Below are positions 18,671 to 28,298 of a stretch of 64,000 nt of DNA, in pieces. The DNA lies in the NCBI GenBank assembly GCA_020853095.1, contig JADYZN010000038.1:1-64000 (forward strand). Direction: 5' to 3'. The notes under the pieces were generated by a model. That model ran no database searches, was not told the DNA's origin, and was given only the letters and a program-made list of their open reading frames with translations. Numbering within the stretch: the stretch's first letter is position 1; each line of letters begins with the position of its first letter. The position numbers were made by a program, and so were the translations under genes. The DNA is from Phycisphaerales bacterium. GTDB taxonomy: Bacteria; Planctomycetota; Phycisphaerae; Tepidisphaerales; Tepidisphaeraceae.

Positions 18671-19054
18671 GTGACGCTGGTTTGGTGTGAATGGCAGCAG
18701 GGAGAAGAACGGTCAACCGCTTCGGCCGAACGTCGGCGTGGATTGCGTGTGCGTCAGTCCAGGCCGGTGAAAATATACGATTCCGCCGCCGCCCGTTACG
18801 TGGGTGGCCAGACGGCGGATGTCAGTTCCACCGGCCTGCGGCTGGAATTGCCCGCCTGGACGCCCTTGGCGCCCGGAAAAACCCTCAGCGTTCACGTCGG
18901 CATGAGCGATCAAGGCTCATCGCTGGCCAACCGCCGGCGGATGATTCCCGCCCGCGTGGTCTGGGTACGCCGGGATGCGACCGATTCATCCAGCCGGATG
19001 CACGCCGGCATTGAATTCATCGCCAGCACCGCCGCCCATCAGGATGCCGCTTAA
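18671..19054 (+). CDS. PilZ-domain protein
   Basis: A 127-residue protein with RRGLRVRQ (residues 22-29) and DVSSTGLRLEL (about 50-60), the RxxxR and (D/N)xSxxG motifs that bind cyclic di-GMP. It is a single PilZ domain with no output domain, so it probably acts by protein contact. The GTG start at 18671 has GGAGG seven bases upstream. It is divergent from gntR and followed by galK after about 44 bp. Confidence 0.82.
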   Translation: MTLVWCEWQQGEERSTASAERRRGLRVRQSRPVKIYDSAAARYVGGQTADVSSTGLRLELPAWTPLAPGKTLSVHVGMSDQGSSLANRRRMIPARVVWVRRDATDSSSRMHAGIEFIASTAAHQDAA

Positions 19055-19061
19055 AGTCGGC

Positions 19062-19091
19062 TTGACCCTGGCGCGGGCGTCCTCTTACCAT
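19062..19091 (+). promoter_or_regulatory. galK promoter
   Basis: TTGACC (19062-19067), an 18-bp spacer and TACCAT (19086-19091) form a plausible sigma-70-type promoter. Its expected start point falls within about one base of the GTG start codon at 19099, and no Shine-Dalgarno is present, which points to a leaderless transcript. Confidence 0.45.
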
Positions 19092-19098
19092 TCGCGGC

Positions 19099-20271
19099 GT
19101 GACAGAAATTGAACGCAGCGAAATCCAACAGCAGTTTCATTCCATCTTCGGAACCGGCGGCCGCGTGCGCCTGATCCGGTCGCCCGGACGGGTCAACCTG
19201 ATCGGCGAACACACCGACTACAACGAGGGGTTCGTCTTCCCCATGGCGATCGAGCCGGAAATCCGGTTCGCATGCCGTGCCCGCACCGATGGCCAGGTGC
19301 GGCTGGCATCAAGCCTCTATCCTGACCAGATCATCGAATTCTCCATCCACCGGAAAATCGAACCCGGTCAGCCAGCCTGGTCCAACTACGTCCGAGGTGT
19401 TGCGGCCGAACTGATCGGCGCGGGGATCGCCTTGGAAGGGATGGACCTGTTCGTCGCCAACACCCTGCCCATGGGCGGGGGGCTGTCCAGCAGCGCGGCC
19501 CTGGAAGTGGGGACGGCGCTCTGCTTTTTGACGCAGCAGGGGCAGAAGATGGACCTGTCTCGCCTCGCGCTGCTTTGCCAGAAGGCCGAACACGAATACG
19601 CCTGCGTCCCGTGCGGCATCATGGACCAGACGATCGTCTCCGCCGCACAGGCCGGCCACGCGATGCTCCTGGATTGCCGGAATGGGATCAAACAGTTCAT
19701 CCGGATGGACGAAAAGGACCTTCGCGTGGTGATCGTCAATACCATGGTCAGGCACGAATTGTCCGGCGGCGAATATGCCTCGCGCCGCAAACAATGCGAA
19801 GAGGGGGCTGCTTTCTTCCATCAACAGAACCCGGCGATTCGCTCGCTGCGGGATGTGACGACCAAACAACTCGACGAGGCCAAAGGACAGTTGGCCCCGG
19901 CCACTTTCAAACGCTGCCGCCACGTCGTCAGCGAAAACCGGCGCACCGCCGATGCGGCTTTGGCGCTGGAACGGAAACATTACGATCGTGCCGGTGAATT
20001 GATGATCCAGAGCCACCAGTCGCTTCGGGATGATTTTGAAGTCAGTTGCCCGGAATTGGACTTTCTGGCCGATCAGGCCGTCACGATCAAGGGCGTTTAT
20101 GGCGCTCGGATGACCGGCGGCGGCTTTGGCGGGTGCATCGTGGCCCTGGTTCAGCCGCGCGCGGTTGAATCGCTTGGCCGGCACCTGATCGAAAGTTACC
20201 AGAAACAGTTTCAGATTACGCCGGAGGTCTACATCACCACGGCGACGGCCGGGGCAAGCGTGGTGCAATAA
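19099..20271 (+). CDS. galK: galactokinase
   Basis: Phosphorylates galactose to galactose-1-phosphate in the Leloir pathway. The 390-residue GHMP kinase has the galactokinase signature GRVNLIGEHTDYNEG (30-44), the ATP loop PMGGGLSSSAA (124-134) and a late TGGGFGG motif near 355. The start is GTG at 19099. No galT or galE is adjacent, and the gene behind it is trpD, so it is metabolically isolated here. Confidence 0.95.
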   Translation: MTEIERSEIQQQFHSIFGTGGRVRLIRSPGRVNLIGEHTDYNEGFVFPMAIEPEIRFACRARTDGQVRLASSLYPDQIIEFSIHRKIEPGQPAWSNYVRGVAAELIGAGIALEGMDLFVANTLPMGGGLSSSAALEVGTALCFLTQQGQKMDLSRLALLCQKAEHEYACVPCGIMDQTIVSAAQAGHAMLLDCRNGIKQFIRMDEKDLRVVIVNTMVRHELSGGEYASRRKQCEEGAAFFHQQNPAIRSLRDVTTKQLDEAKGQLAPATFKRCRHVVSENRRTADAALALERKHYDRAGELMIQSHQSLRDDFEVSCPELDFLADQAVTIKGVYGARMTGGGFGGCIVALVQPRAVESLGRHLIESYQKQFQITPEVYITTATAGASVVQ

Positions 20272-20277
20272 AAAATC

Positions 20278-21303
20278 ATGGCCGAAACGTTACGCAACAT
20301 CCTGCTGAAGCTCTGTCGCCGCGAAGACCTGACCCGCGAGGAGGCGCGCGAAGCCTTTTTGCACATCATGTCCGGCGAGGCGGCCGAGGCCCAGATCGGC
20401 GGCCTGCTGGTGGGTTTGGCCGCCAAGGGAACCACGGTCGAAGAACTCGTCGGCGCCGCCACCGTCATGCGCGACAAGGCCATCGGCATCGGCTGCGAAC
20501 CGCGGGGCGTCGTCATCGACACCTGCGGAACCGGCGGCGACGTTCGCGGGACTTTCAACATCTCCACCACCGCCGCCCTCATTGTCGCGGCGTCGGGCGT
20601 GAAAGTCGTCAAACATGGCAATCGATCCGCCTCCAGCCGCTCCGGTTCGGCCGACGTTCTGGAAAAACTGGGGGTCAAGCTCGATTTGACCTCTCATCAC
20701 TACGAGCAATGCCTTGAAAAGGCGAACCTGTGCTTCATGTTCGCCCGCAACCACCACCCGGCGATGAAATACGTCGGCCCAACCCGTACCGCACTGGGCA
20801 TCCCGACGATCTTCAACCTGCTGGGGCCGCTCACCAACCCCGCCAAGGCCCGCCACCAGCTCCTGGGCGTATTTGCGCCGGAATTGACCGACCGGATGGC
20901 GGCCGTGCTGCGCGAACTGGGCAGCGAACGCGCCTGGGTGGTCCATGCGGAGGATGGCCTGGATGAACTGTCCACCATCGGCCCCAGCAAAATCAGCGAA
21001 GTGAACAATGGAACGGTTCGCACCTGGAAATTGGACCCGGCGAGCCTGGGCATGGATTATGCCAAATTGTCCGATTTGCAGGTTCATACCCTCGATGAGG
21101 CGGCCGAGGCGATCAAACTCATCCTGAGCGGGAAAAAAGGCCCGATGCGCGACATCGCCCAGCTCAATGCGGCGGCCGGTCTGGTCATCGCCGGCAAGTG
21201 CCAGAAATTGTCGCAAGGTATTGAAATTGCTGGAGTTGCGTTGGATTCAGGGGCGGCAAAACGGACATTGGACATCCTGGTGGAATGTTCCCAATTGGCA
21301 TAA
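20278..21303 (+). CDS. trpD: anthranilate phosphoribosyltransferase
   Basis: Transfers phosphoribose from PRPP to anthranilate, the second step of tryptophan synthesis. The 341-residue protein has DTCGTGGD near residue 81 and the KHGNRSASSRSGSADVLE segment near 112-129, both diagnostic for binding PRPP and anthranilate. It starts six bases after galK with no obvious Shine-Dalgarno, so it may be coupled. No other trp gene is in the window. Confidence 0.95.
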   Translation: MAETLRNILLKLCRREDLTREEAREAFLHIMSGEAAEAQIGGLLVGLAAKGTTVEELVGAATVMRDKAIGIGCEPRGVVIDTCGTGGDVRGTFNISTTAALIVAASGVKVVKHGNRSASSRSGSADVLEKLGVKLDLTSHHYEQCLEKANLCFMFARNHHPAMKYVGPTRTALGIPTIFNLLGPLTNPAKARHQLLGVFAPELTDRMAAVLRELGSERAWVVHAEDGLDELSTIGPSKISEVNNGTVRTWKLDPASLGMDYAKLSDLQVHTLDEAAEAIKLILSGKKGPMRDIAQLNAAAGLVIAGKCQKLSQGIEIAGVALDSGAAKRTLDILVECSQLA

Positions 21304-21377
21304 TTCCGGTTGTCGATAGACAGATTGCACGTTTGCGAATCGGGGATGAACAAGTCAAAATGCTGATTGTGAAAGGG

Positions 21378-21419
21378 GTTATCGGCGCCCATCATCGACT
21401 TTATTCGAGCGCCAATAAC
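21378..21419 (+). promoter_or_regulatory. leader hairpin upstream of the PHP-GT4 gene
   Basis: GTTATCGGCGC (21378-21388) pairs with GCGCCAATAAC (21409-21419) with one mismatch, around a 20-base loop, ending two bases before the GGAG of the next gene. There is no T-run, so it is not a simple terminator. It could be an operator or an RNA element controlling translation. Confidence 0.35.
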
Positions 21420-21433
21420 AGGAGCTTGCTCGG

Positions 21434-23998
21434 ATGAACGCGCCGGAGTCGGATTTTTTTGCGCCTGCCCGGCGGGTCGACTTACACTGTCACAGCGATG
21501 CCAGCAACAAGGCCGCCGAGGTGGTGCTGAATGCCATTGCCTGCCCGGAATGCTACAGCCGGCCCGATGAGGTGTATCAGCAGGCCAAACGCCGGGGGAT
21601 GGATTTTGTCACGCTGACCGATCACGACTCGATGGCGGGGGTGCGGACGCTTGAAACCCGACAGGATGTGTTCAGCGGCGAGGAATTGACCTGCTGGTTT
21701 CCTGAAGACCGCTGCAAGATGCACGTGCTGGTGTGGGGCATCACGCCCGAAGACCACGACACCCTTCAGGCCAGGTCGCGCGACATTTACGAAGTGGCAA
21801 CCTATCTGGAACGCCGGCAGATCGCCCACGCGGTGGCCCATCCGATCTATCGCCAGAACGAAAAACTCGAGCGATGGCACGTCGAGCGGTTGCTGCTGCT
21901 GTTCAAGGGTTTTGAATGCCTCAATGGGGCGCACAGCCCGTTGCATCGCGAGGCGTTTGAACCATTGCTGGACCGGCTGACGCGGGGGGAGATTCAAAAA
22001 TTATCCGAACGGCACGGTTTGCTTGCCCGCTGGCCCGAACCCTGGATCAAAAGCCGCACCGGCGGCAGCGACGACCATGGATTGTTGAACGTCGGCCGGA
22101 CCTGGACCGAATTTCCGGCCGGAACCGACGACACGGCCGCGGTACTGCGCTGTCTGCGTGAAGGCCGGTGCCGGCCGGGTGGCGAGGCCGGGTCGAGCGC
22201 CAAACTGGCCCACACCTTTTACAGCGTGGCGGTGCGATATTACGGCCGACATCTCCTGGGCGATGGGCCGGCCAACGTGCCGACGATGATCCTGCAAACG
22301 CTGGTGGGAGAACGACCAGCCCCCAGCCGCCGCTCGCTGGCGGGGTGGATGATGAAACGGTCGGCGCGCAAATTCAAGGAACGGATGCTCTCGCCGTTTC
22401 GACGAAAACCGCCCCAGGAGCAGGGCGTGGGGGTCTTGCGAAAGCTGTTTCTGGATTCGGCACGCCGGCGGATGGGGGATTATCCCCAGTTGCGAAAATC
22501 GCTGGAGAGCGGCCTGCCGCCCTTGGGCGAACACGATGAGGTGATGCGGTTCGTGAGCGCCATCAACCGCGACCTGTCGCAGGGGATCGCACAGGCTGTG
22601 GAAGGCGCCATCGACGGGGCCAGGTTCACAGGGTTGTTTGATGCGATCTCCGCGGCGTTGGCGCAGCAATTCGCATTGTTGCCCTATTATTTCGCGGTGT
22701 TCCATCAGAACAAGGAACGGCATCTGCTTCGCCAGTTGACCGGCCAGAATCGTCCCGCGACGGCCGGTACGATGAAAGTGGGTCTGTTCACCGACACGCT
22801 CGATGAGGTCAACGGGGTGGGGCGGTTTATCCGCGACATGTCCGAACAGGCGATGCGTGCCGGACGACATATGGTGGTGCATACCTGTTCGCCGGAGGCT
22901 CGGATTGAACTGGCGAACCGGAAAAATTTTCAGCCCCTGCTCAGCCGCCCGCTGCCGTATTATCCTGAATTGAAATTGAACCTGCCGCCGGTCCTGGAAA
23001 TATTGGAATGGGCCGATCACCAGCAGTTTGACGCGATACACGTCAGCACGCCCGGGCCGATGGGATTGTGCGGATGGATGGTGGGAAAAATGCTTCGCGT
23101 GCCGGTGCTGGGGACGTATCACACCGATTTCCCCGCCTACGTGGACCACCTGACCGGCGACCATCGAATCACCCGCGGAACCAGGGCATACATGAGCTGG
23201 TTTTACGGCCAGTTGGCGGCGGTTTTCACGCGAAGCCGGGAATATCGTTTCAGCCTGGGCGATCTCGGCGTGGCATCGGATAAAGTGCTGGAGATTCCCG
23301 CTGGCGTGAACATGGAAAAATTCAATCCGCGTCATTGGGATCCATCCCAATGGCAGCGGGTCGGGGTGCAACAGTCCAAGCGGTTGTTGTACGTCGGCCG
23401 GGTCAGCGTGGAAAAGAACCTGCCGTTGCTGGTGGAGGCGTATCGCCAACTCTGGGCCGACCGGCAGGATGTGGCTCTGGTGGTCGCGGGCGAAGGCCCG
23501 TACCTGGCCGAGATGAAACAGAAATTACAGGGCACGGGAGCCATTTTTCTGGGATATCAGAACGATGCCCAACTGGCCCCTTTGTACGCCGGCGCGGATC
23601 TGTTTGTTTTCCCTTCCCGCACTGACACGCTGGGACAGGTGGTGATGGAAGCCCAATCCTCCGGCCTTCCCGCGATCGTCAGCGACACCGGCGGCCCAAG
23701 GGAACTGGTGGACGATGGAACCACCGGCCTGGTGATCGACGGCCAGGATGCCGGACGCTGGCACGCCGCCATCGAACGGTTGCTCAAGGATGATGCGCTG
23801 CGCGGCCGCATGTCCCGCGCGGCCGTTGCACGCATGAGCCGTCGAAGCCTGGATCGAACCTTTGAATCCTTCTGGGCCGATCACCTGCGGGTGGTTGAAC
23901 CCGTTTCGCACGAGATGGACAATGAGGTTCAGGACATGGAAATGGCCGGGGTGAACGCCGCGCCGCGGAGCTTTCAAGGCGAACAACACGCCCGATGA
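21434..23998 (+). CDS. PHP phosphoesterase-GT4 glycosyltransferase fusion
   Basis: An 854-residue cytosolic protein with two catalytic modules. The N-terminal PHP domain (about 14-220) has the metal-binding motifs DLHCHSD (16-22), TDHD, GEE, AHP and GGSDDH in order. After a helical linker (about 240-440) a GT-B family 4 glycosyltransferase (about 450-825) shows GLFTDTLDEVNGVGR, LLYVGRVSVEKN and the donor-binding PSRTDTLGQVVMEAQ. The GT resembles MgtA/SQDX-like alpha-glycosyltransferases acting on lipid acceptors. The PHP half may hydrolyse a phosphate or pyrophosphate of the product; that is inference. GGAG lies nine bases before the ATG. Confidence 0.88.
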   Translation: MNAPESDFFAPARRVDLHCHSDASNKAAEVVLNAIACPECYSRPDEVYQQAKRRGMDFVTLTDHDSMAGVRTLETRQDVFSGEELTCWFPEDRCKMHVLVWGITPEDHDTLQARSRDIYEVATYLERRQIAHAVAHPIYRQNEKLERWHVERLLLLFKGFECLNGAHSPLHREAFEPLLDRLTRGEIQKLSERHGLLARWPEPWIKSRTGGSDDHGLLNVGRTWTEFPAGTDDTAAVLRCLREGRCRPGGEAGSSAKLAHTFYSVAVRYYGRHLLGDGPANVPTMILQTLVGERPAPSRRSLAGWMMKRSARKFKERMLSPFRRKPPQEQGVGVLRKLFLDSARRRMGDYPQLRKSLESGLPPLGEHDEVMRFVSAINRDLSQGIAQAVEGAIDGARFTGLFDAISAALAQQFALLPYYFAVFHQNKERHLLRQLTGQNRPATAGTMKVGLFTDTLDEVNGVGRFIRDMSEQAMRAGRHMVVHTCSPEARIELANRKNFQPLLSRPLPYYPELKLNLPPVLEILEWADHQQFDAIHVSTPGPMGLCGWMVGKMLRVPVLGTYHTDFPAYVDHLTGDHRITRGTRAYMSWFYGQLAAVFTRSREYRFSLGDLGVASDKVLEIPAGVNMEKFNPRHWDPSQWQRVGVQQSKRLLYVGRVSVEKNLPLLVEAYRQLWADRQDVALVVAGEGPYLAEMKQKLQGTGAIFLGYQNDAQLAPLYAGADLFVFPSRTDTLGQVVMEAQSSGLPAIVSDTGGPRELVDDGTTGLVIDGQDAGRWHAAIERLLKDDALRGRMSRAAVARMSRRSLDRTFESFWADHLRVVEPVSHEMDNEVQDMEMAGVNAAPRSFQGEQHAR

Positions 23999-24042
23999 GA
24001 TTCATCATTCCCGCTGCATGGAGTCGTCAATCGCCCGATATT

Positions 24043-25173
24043 TCATTTTTTGTATAACCCCGCGAATCGCTCCCGAACCTTCGCGGCGTTGGGCAGGGCA
24101 TGACAGGCGATGTACGGCTGTTCGGGATGAAGCTCGGCGTAATCCTGGTGATAATCCTCGGCCGGATAAAACGCGCGCAACGGCTCCAACGTGGTGACGA
24201 TGGGTTTGGGATAGGCGTGGGACTGGGTCAAATCGCGTATCTTGCGTTCGGCGGCCTCTTTTTGCTTCTCATCGGCATAAAAAATCGCCGATCGATATTG
24301 CGTGCCGATGTCCGCCCCCTGGCCATTCAACTGGGTGGGGTCGTGTGCGGCGAAGAAGACATCAAGCAGTTGGTCGTAGCTGATGATCGACGGGTCGTAG
24401 GTGATGCGGATGGCCTCGGCGTGGCCGGTGACGCCGGTACAGACGATCTTGTATTTCGCCGTTTCGGCCGTGCCGCCGCTGTAGCCGCTTTCGACGCTCA
24501 TCACGCCTTTTAAGTCTTCAAACACCGCCTCGGTACACCAGAAACAGCCTCCCGCGAAGACGGCCGAGGCGGTTTGTTTTGGCGCTGTGGCCTCCGCCGC
24601 CGGATCGGCCAGTTGGGCCAGGTCGGTGGCGGGCGTGAATTTGATCGACTCGGAGTTCAGACAAAAACGCAACCCGGTCGGCTTGGGGCCATCTTCAAAG
24701 ACGTGCCCCAGGTGGCCGCCACATCGGGCGCACAAGACCTCGGTGCGCACCATCCCATGGCTTTTGTCCACCTGTTCGACAACGTTTTCCCTGGCGATGG
24801 GTTGAAAGAAGCTTGGCCAGCCGGTCCCCGAATGAAACTTGGAATCGGATGAAAACAAAGGCAACCCGCAGCAGATGCACGAATAAACCCCCGCTTCCTT
24901 GTTGTTGAGCAACAGGCCGCAAAAGGCGGGCTCAGTCCCTTTGGCGCGGGCGATTTCGTATTGTTTGGGCGTGAGCTGTTTTTGCCATTCGGCATCGGTC
25001 TTGACGACCTTGGGCGATTGCACCGGGCCGACGAGCCGGCCTTCCCGATTGAAAACGTAAACGCTGACCATCGAATCATCTCCAGGTTGGGTCGTTGGCC
25101 CATCCGATGCGAACGCCATGAGGATCAAGGAAAACAAAAGCAACGCCAGGGCGGGGAGTGTGAAGCGTGCCAT
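24043..25173 (-). CDS. exported bifunctional methionine sulfoxide reductase MsrB-MsrA
   Basis: Repairs oxidised methionine in envelope proteins. A signal peptide (1-22) is followed by MsrB (about 55-185; zinc cysteines C99/C102 and C148/C151, catalytic C171 in RFCLNS) and MsrA (about 200-370; catalytic C210 in GGCFWC). The order B then A is the reverse of the more common MsrA-MsrB fusion. At 376 residues it holds both full domains with no thioredoxin domain, so reducing power must come from a separate periplasmic partner. It is convergent with the PHP-GT4 gene. Confidence 0.93.
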   Translation of the reverse strand: MARFTLPALALLLFSLILMAFASDGPTTQPGDDSMVSVYVFNREGRLVGPVQSPKVVKTDAEWQKQLTPKQYEIARAKGTEPAFCGLLLNNKEAGVYSCICCGLPLFSSDSKFHSGTGWPSFFQPIARENVVEQVDKSHGMVRTEVLCARCGGHLGHVFEDGPKPTGLRFCLNSESIKFTPATDLAQLADPAAEATAPKQTASAVFAGGCFWCTEAVFEDLKGVMSVESGYSGGTAETAKYKIVCTGVTGHAEAIRITYDPSIISYDQLLDVFFAAHDPTQLNGQGADIGTQYRSAIFYADEKQKEAAERKIRDLTQSHAYPKPIVTTLEPLRAFYPAEDYHQDYAELHPEQPYIACHALPNAAKVRERFAGLYKK

Positions 25174-25214
25174 GTTTACACTATAGGCGCGCGGGGCAAG
25201 TGATTTCCACTTTG

Positions 25215-25583
25215 TCAGGTTTCAATCGAGACCGTGTGCAGGCCGATCCATTCGCCCATCCGATCCTGCCCGATCAGGTACACATCAACCGATGACTGCC
25301 CATGTCCGATGCGAAAGATCGCCCGGTTTGTCAGTTGTTCGGCAAACACCCGTCTCAATCGGGCAAATCGCTCCGCATCATCCATCCTGGTCAACGCCGC
25401 GAAAAAATCATCCTCCTTGACCGGCTGAACCCGTCTGCCGCGGGCGAGCGTTTTGGCCAGTTCCCGCGCTGATTTAGCCTGATCGGCGGGCCATCGCAGC
25501 AGATCAAAAGACGCATCCCGTTCGCTGGGATACATCAATCCATCAATCGCCGCAGCCAGGGTTTGATGGGGTTCATCGCACAT
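25215..25583 (-). CDS. NuiA-like nuclease inhibitor
   Basis: A 122-residue acidic protein resembling the Anabaena nuclease A inhibitor: DGLMYPSE near the start, DDFFAALTR in the middle and VDVYLIGQ with a final VSIET match the conserved positions of NuiA. NuiA binds and blocks the sugar-nonspecific nuclease NucA. Its start (25583) lies 11 bp inside the 3' end of the gene upstream, which encodes just such a nuclease, so the pair is co-transcribed and coupled. The nuclease carries an N-terminal hydrophobic segment while this protein does not, consistent with a cytosolic antidote. Confidence 0.78.
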   Translation of the reverse strand: MCDEPHQTLAAAIDGLMYPSERDASFDLLRWPADQAKSARELAKTLARGRRVQPVKEDDFFAALTRMDDAERFARLRRVFAEQLTNRAIFRIGHGQSSVDVYLIGQDRMGEWIGLHTVSIET

Positions 25584-26568
25584 CGGCCGACTCCAATGCC
25601 GCCGCCCGATCCCCGGATTCATCATAAGTGGGTCGAGGGAAGGGTTGTTCCGACGCGATGCGCACCTTGTCCACTTTTTGTTTCAACGCCGCCGCCACAT
25701 CCGCCGGCAACCGGTCAAAAAAACGATACCCCGTTTGTCGTTCAATCTCGGCAACACTGGTGCGATACCCCGACCACTGGTCGCCCACCTGGTCGTTGTC
25801 GTTGGGCATGATGATCGCGATCACGCGGGTGTCGGCGGTGATTTTCGCCAGGTCATCGTCGCCGCCGGCTTCGGGAACGATTGTGATGATCTTCCAGCAG
25901 GCAGACGGCACGGTGACTTTGCCGCCGGCGATGGTTTGGCGGATTCCATCCAGCCCGCGTCCGCCCACACCGATCGGGCCGCTGACGATATAGAGCCGAT
26001 GATGCCGGCGCACCTGTCGGCGGGAATAACTTTCCAGCCTGGCCCAGGCCTTTTCATTCACGTTGGGGGCCTGCGGGATGATGTTGGTCATGACAAACGT
26101 CGAGGCGCTCATCGCGGCCGTGGCGTCGCGGTCGGCGTGGGGGCACAGATGCCCGCGATCAAAACCGCTGCCGGAATAATCCCTGTGAACGATCCGCACG
26201 AATCCGTACGGCAGTTGCGTGTCGGGATCGAACGAGGGCTGTCGCGGCGCATCCCCCAGGTCGGCCGCGACCACCCGCCAACTCACCCAGTTGGCCGTTC
26301 CTTTCGAGTTGTTGTAGGAGAGGGCGTAATACGGCTTGATCATCAGGTAATTGTCACGGTGGGTCGGATCGGCCGTGGCGTCGCTGGGGTTGCCCAGCAG
26401 CAGGTGAACCGAGTCGGGCCTCGCGGCGGTGGTCGTCGCTGGCGACGTTGTGGCCGTGGGCGGTTTTGCGGGCTGTTCCCGCCGGTTTTGAACATACCAT
26501 TCCACCCCGACCGCAATCACCACCAGGATCAGGATGATCGGCCATTTTCCGTGATGTCGCGATGCCAT
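25573..26568 (-). CDS. DNA/RNA non-specific endonuclease (NucA family)
   Basis: A 331-residue nuclease with the beta-beta-alpha-metal motif DRGH at 137-140 (general base H140) and the Mg-ligand region NVNEKAW (169-175). Residues 9-24 are a hydrophobic signal-anchor and 30-52 a Thr/Ala-rich linker, so the enzyme is exported or membrane-tethered. It may serve DNA scavenging or degradation outside the cytoplasm. It overlaps the downstream inhibitor gene by 11 bp. Confidence 0.9.
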   Translation of the reverse strand: MASRHHGKWPIILILVVIAVGVEWYVQNRREQPAKPPTATTSPATTTAARPDSVHLLLGNPSDATADPTHRDNYLMIKPYYALSYNNSKGTANWVSWRVVAADLGDAPRQPSFDPDTQLPYGFVRIVHRDYSGSGFDRGHLCPHADRDATAAMSASTFVMTNIIPQAPNVNEKAWARLESYSRRQVRRHHRLYIVSGPIGVGGRGLDGIRQTIAGGKVTVPSACWKIITIVPEAGGDDDLAKITADTRVIAIIMPNDNDQVGDQWSGYRTSVAEIERQTGYRFFDRLPADVAAALKQKVDKVRIASEQPFPRPTYDESGDRAAALESADVR

Positions 26569-26643
26569 GACCGGCAGGATATCGGCATCCGTTTATTTTG
26601 CGAGCGGTTGCCGCCGATTTGTGTCGGGCTGAATGATTTTCGC

Positions 26644-28236
26644 TCACACCAGCAGATCAAAAAACGAGCGGATTCGCCCCAGCAGGTCCCGTTGGGTTTC
26701 ATGAACCCGGCCGTGACGGGCTTCTTCGGTGAGTTGTTCGCGCACGCCGGCCAGTTCCACCCGGCGGCGGGCCAGCAACGCGGAGATGTCGGCCGCGATG
26801 GCCGGACGTTGTTTGAGAATGTTCGTGAAGCCGTCGTGATCGAGCGCGTAACAATGAACCTCCCCCAGCGCCACCACCGTCGCGGATCGCGGCTCGCCGG
26901 TCAGCAGGGCCATCTCCCCCACGAAATTTCCCTCGCGCAATTGCGCCACCACGCGCGCCGGCGACCCCGCCACGGCCACCTGCACCTCGGCCTCGCCCGA
27001 AGCGATGATGTACAGTTGATCGCCCGCATCGCCCTGCCGGACGATCGCCTCGCCGCGCGTGAAGGGAACGGCGCGCAATCGTCCGGCCAGTTCCAGCCGC
27101 TCGGCCTCCGTCAACGGGGAAAACAACTCCACGGCCGACAGGGCATCGAGCCGTTTTTGCAGCTCCCGCTTTTCCTTTCGTTCCCTGCGCTGCTGGTTTT
27201 CGCTGGTCAAAAAGACCGACTGGGCCGGAATCGACGGCCGGATGCCGATCCGTCCCAACGCGGCATAGATTCGCCCGCGCACCGCCGAGCTGGTCGGGTC
27301 ATCGCGGCTCAAATCCACCAGCCAGTACCGCACCGCGTACGCCCCCATGCTCTCCTTGTAATCCATCAGGACGACGTTGGGCGGCGGCTCGATGGCCACG
27401 TTGTCGATCGGATCGTTGCCAAGCGCCTCCCGCACCGTCTCGATGATCCGTGAGGGCGCATGGCGAAAATCGACGTTGAAATAGACCCACGTTCGCCGCT
27501 GGCGGGGTTGGCCGGTCCGTTTGCCCAGCACGACGACGGCCGATTTCATCAGAACGCTGTTGGGAATGACCACCGTGTCCCAGTTGCGGGTTTCAATCGA
27601 GGTCTGCCGCCAGCGGATCTCCTTGACCAGCCCTTCGTGGGCGTCGATGCGCACCCAGTCGCCCACCGTGATGGATCGCTCCATCTGCAACGCCATGCCC
27701 CCCATGATGTTGCCAAGCGTATCCTGCAATGAAAACCCGATGACGGCCGTCACCACCGCGCTGGTGGCGATGATCCCCGCCAGTTCCACCCCGGCCGTCC
27801 GCAACAGCAGCAGCGCCAGAAAGATGTAACTGGCCGCCACGATCAGATCCCGTCCGATGGCAGGGGGGTTCAACCCAATCCGGGGCAGCAGAACGTCAAA
27901 AATAAAGATGCCGGCCAAGCTCAGGATCGCCAGCCCCATGAAAAACAGCGACAGATGCCTCACCCAGCGATAGCCGACGTGCGTGATCTCGCTTCCGCCG
28001 GACCGCAACGCCGCCGCCGCCAGCAATCCGATGATCGCCAGTGAGAACAGAATCACCGCCCCGCGCACCCTCCCCCGCGCCGAGGGCAGGATCGCCCCCG
28101 CCGCCACGGCCGCCAACACAAACCCCAGCGCCGTCCATGACAAACCGCCCCCCAACCCCGAAGCAACCTGTAAATGTCGCCAGAATTCCACCGTTTCTTT
28201 ATCGGCCACCCGCCATCGGTTGATGCAACCGGCCAC
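26644..28236 (-). CDS. MscS-type mechanosensitive channel with cyclic-nucleotide-binding domain
   Basis: A 530-residue membrane protein. Several N-terminal hydrophobic segments lead to the pore-lining TM3 (about 150-185, with GFSLQDTLGNIMGGMALQ) and the MscS beta domain. The C-terminal cNMP domain (about 385-505) has GDQLYIIASGEAEV and GEMALLTGEPRSATV, the phosphate-binding-cassette region. Related channels have lost most tension sensitivity and respond to cyclic nucleotides. It is third in a minus-strand set behind Trm112 and DUF3891 genes. The first ATG is used; a later start is possible. Confidence 0.88.
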   Translation of the reverse strand: MAGCINRWRVADKETVEFWRHLQVASGLGGGLSWTALGFVLAAVAAGAILPSARGRVRGAVILFSLAIIGLLAAAALRSGGSEITHVGYRWVRHLSLFFMGLAILSLAGIFIFDVLLPRIGLNPPAIGRDLIVAASYIFLALLLLRTAGVELAGIIATSAVVTAVIGFSLQDTLGNIMGGMALQMERSITVGDWVRIDAHEGLVKEIRWRQTSIETRNWDTVVIPNSVLMKSAVVVLGKRTGQPRQRRTWVYFNVDFRHAPSRIIETVREALGNDPIDNVAIEPPPNVVLMDYKESMGAYAVRYWLVDLSRDDPTSSAVRGRIYAALGRIGIRPSIPAQSVFLTSENQQRRERKEKRELQKRLDALSAVELFSPLTEAERLELAGRLRAVPFTRGEAIVRQGDAGDQLYIIASGEAEVQVAVAGSPARVVAQLREGNFVGEMALLTGEPRSATVVALGEVHCYALDHDGFTNILKQRPAIAADISALLARRRVELAGVREQLTEEARHGRVHETQRDLLGRIRSFFDLLV

Positions 28237-28254
28237 GCCGACGGCCGCGATCCG

Positions 28255-28298
28255 GCATCAGGCTTTGTCTAAATCGTGTCGTCGCGAGGCCGTGGGTT
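28255..28298. repeat. second copy of the motif pair at 113-149
   Basis: GCATCAGGCTTTGTCTAAA (28255-28273) matches the reverse complement of 131-149 at 17 of 19 positions. TCGCGAGGCCGTGGG (28282-28296) matches 113-127 at 14 of 15. The two halves are spaced and oriented differently from the first site. It fills the gap between the MscS and DUF3891 genes and runs to the DUF3891 stop codon. Confidence 0.35.

Noticed and set aside
22001-23449. 482-codon minus-strand frame inside the PHP-GT4 gene
   Set aside because: The plus strand has all catalytic motifs of two families; the antisense frame has none.
25645-27453. 602-codon plus-strand frame antisense to the nuclease and MscS genes
   Set aside because: His/Arg/Gly-rich random composition; both opposite genes show full family motifs.
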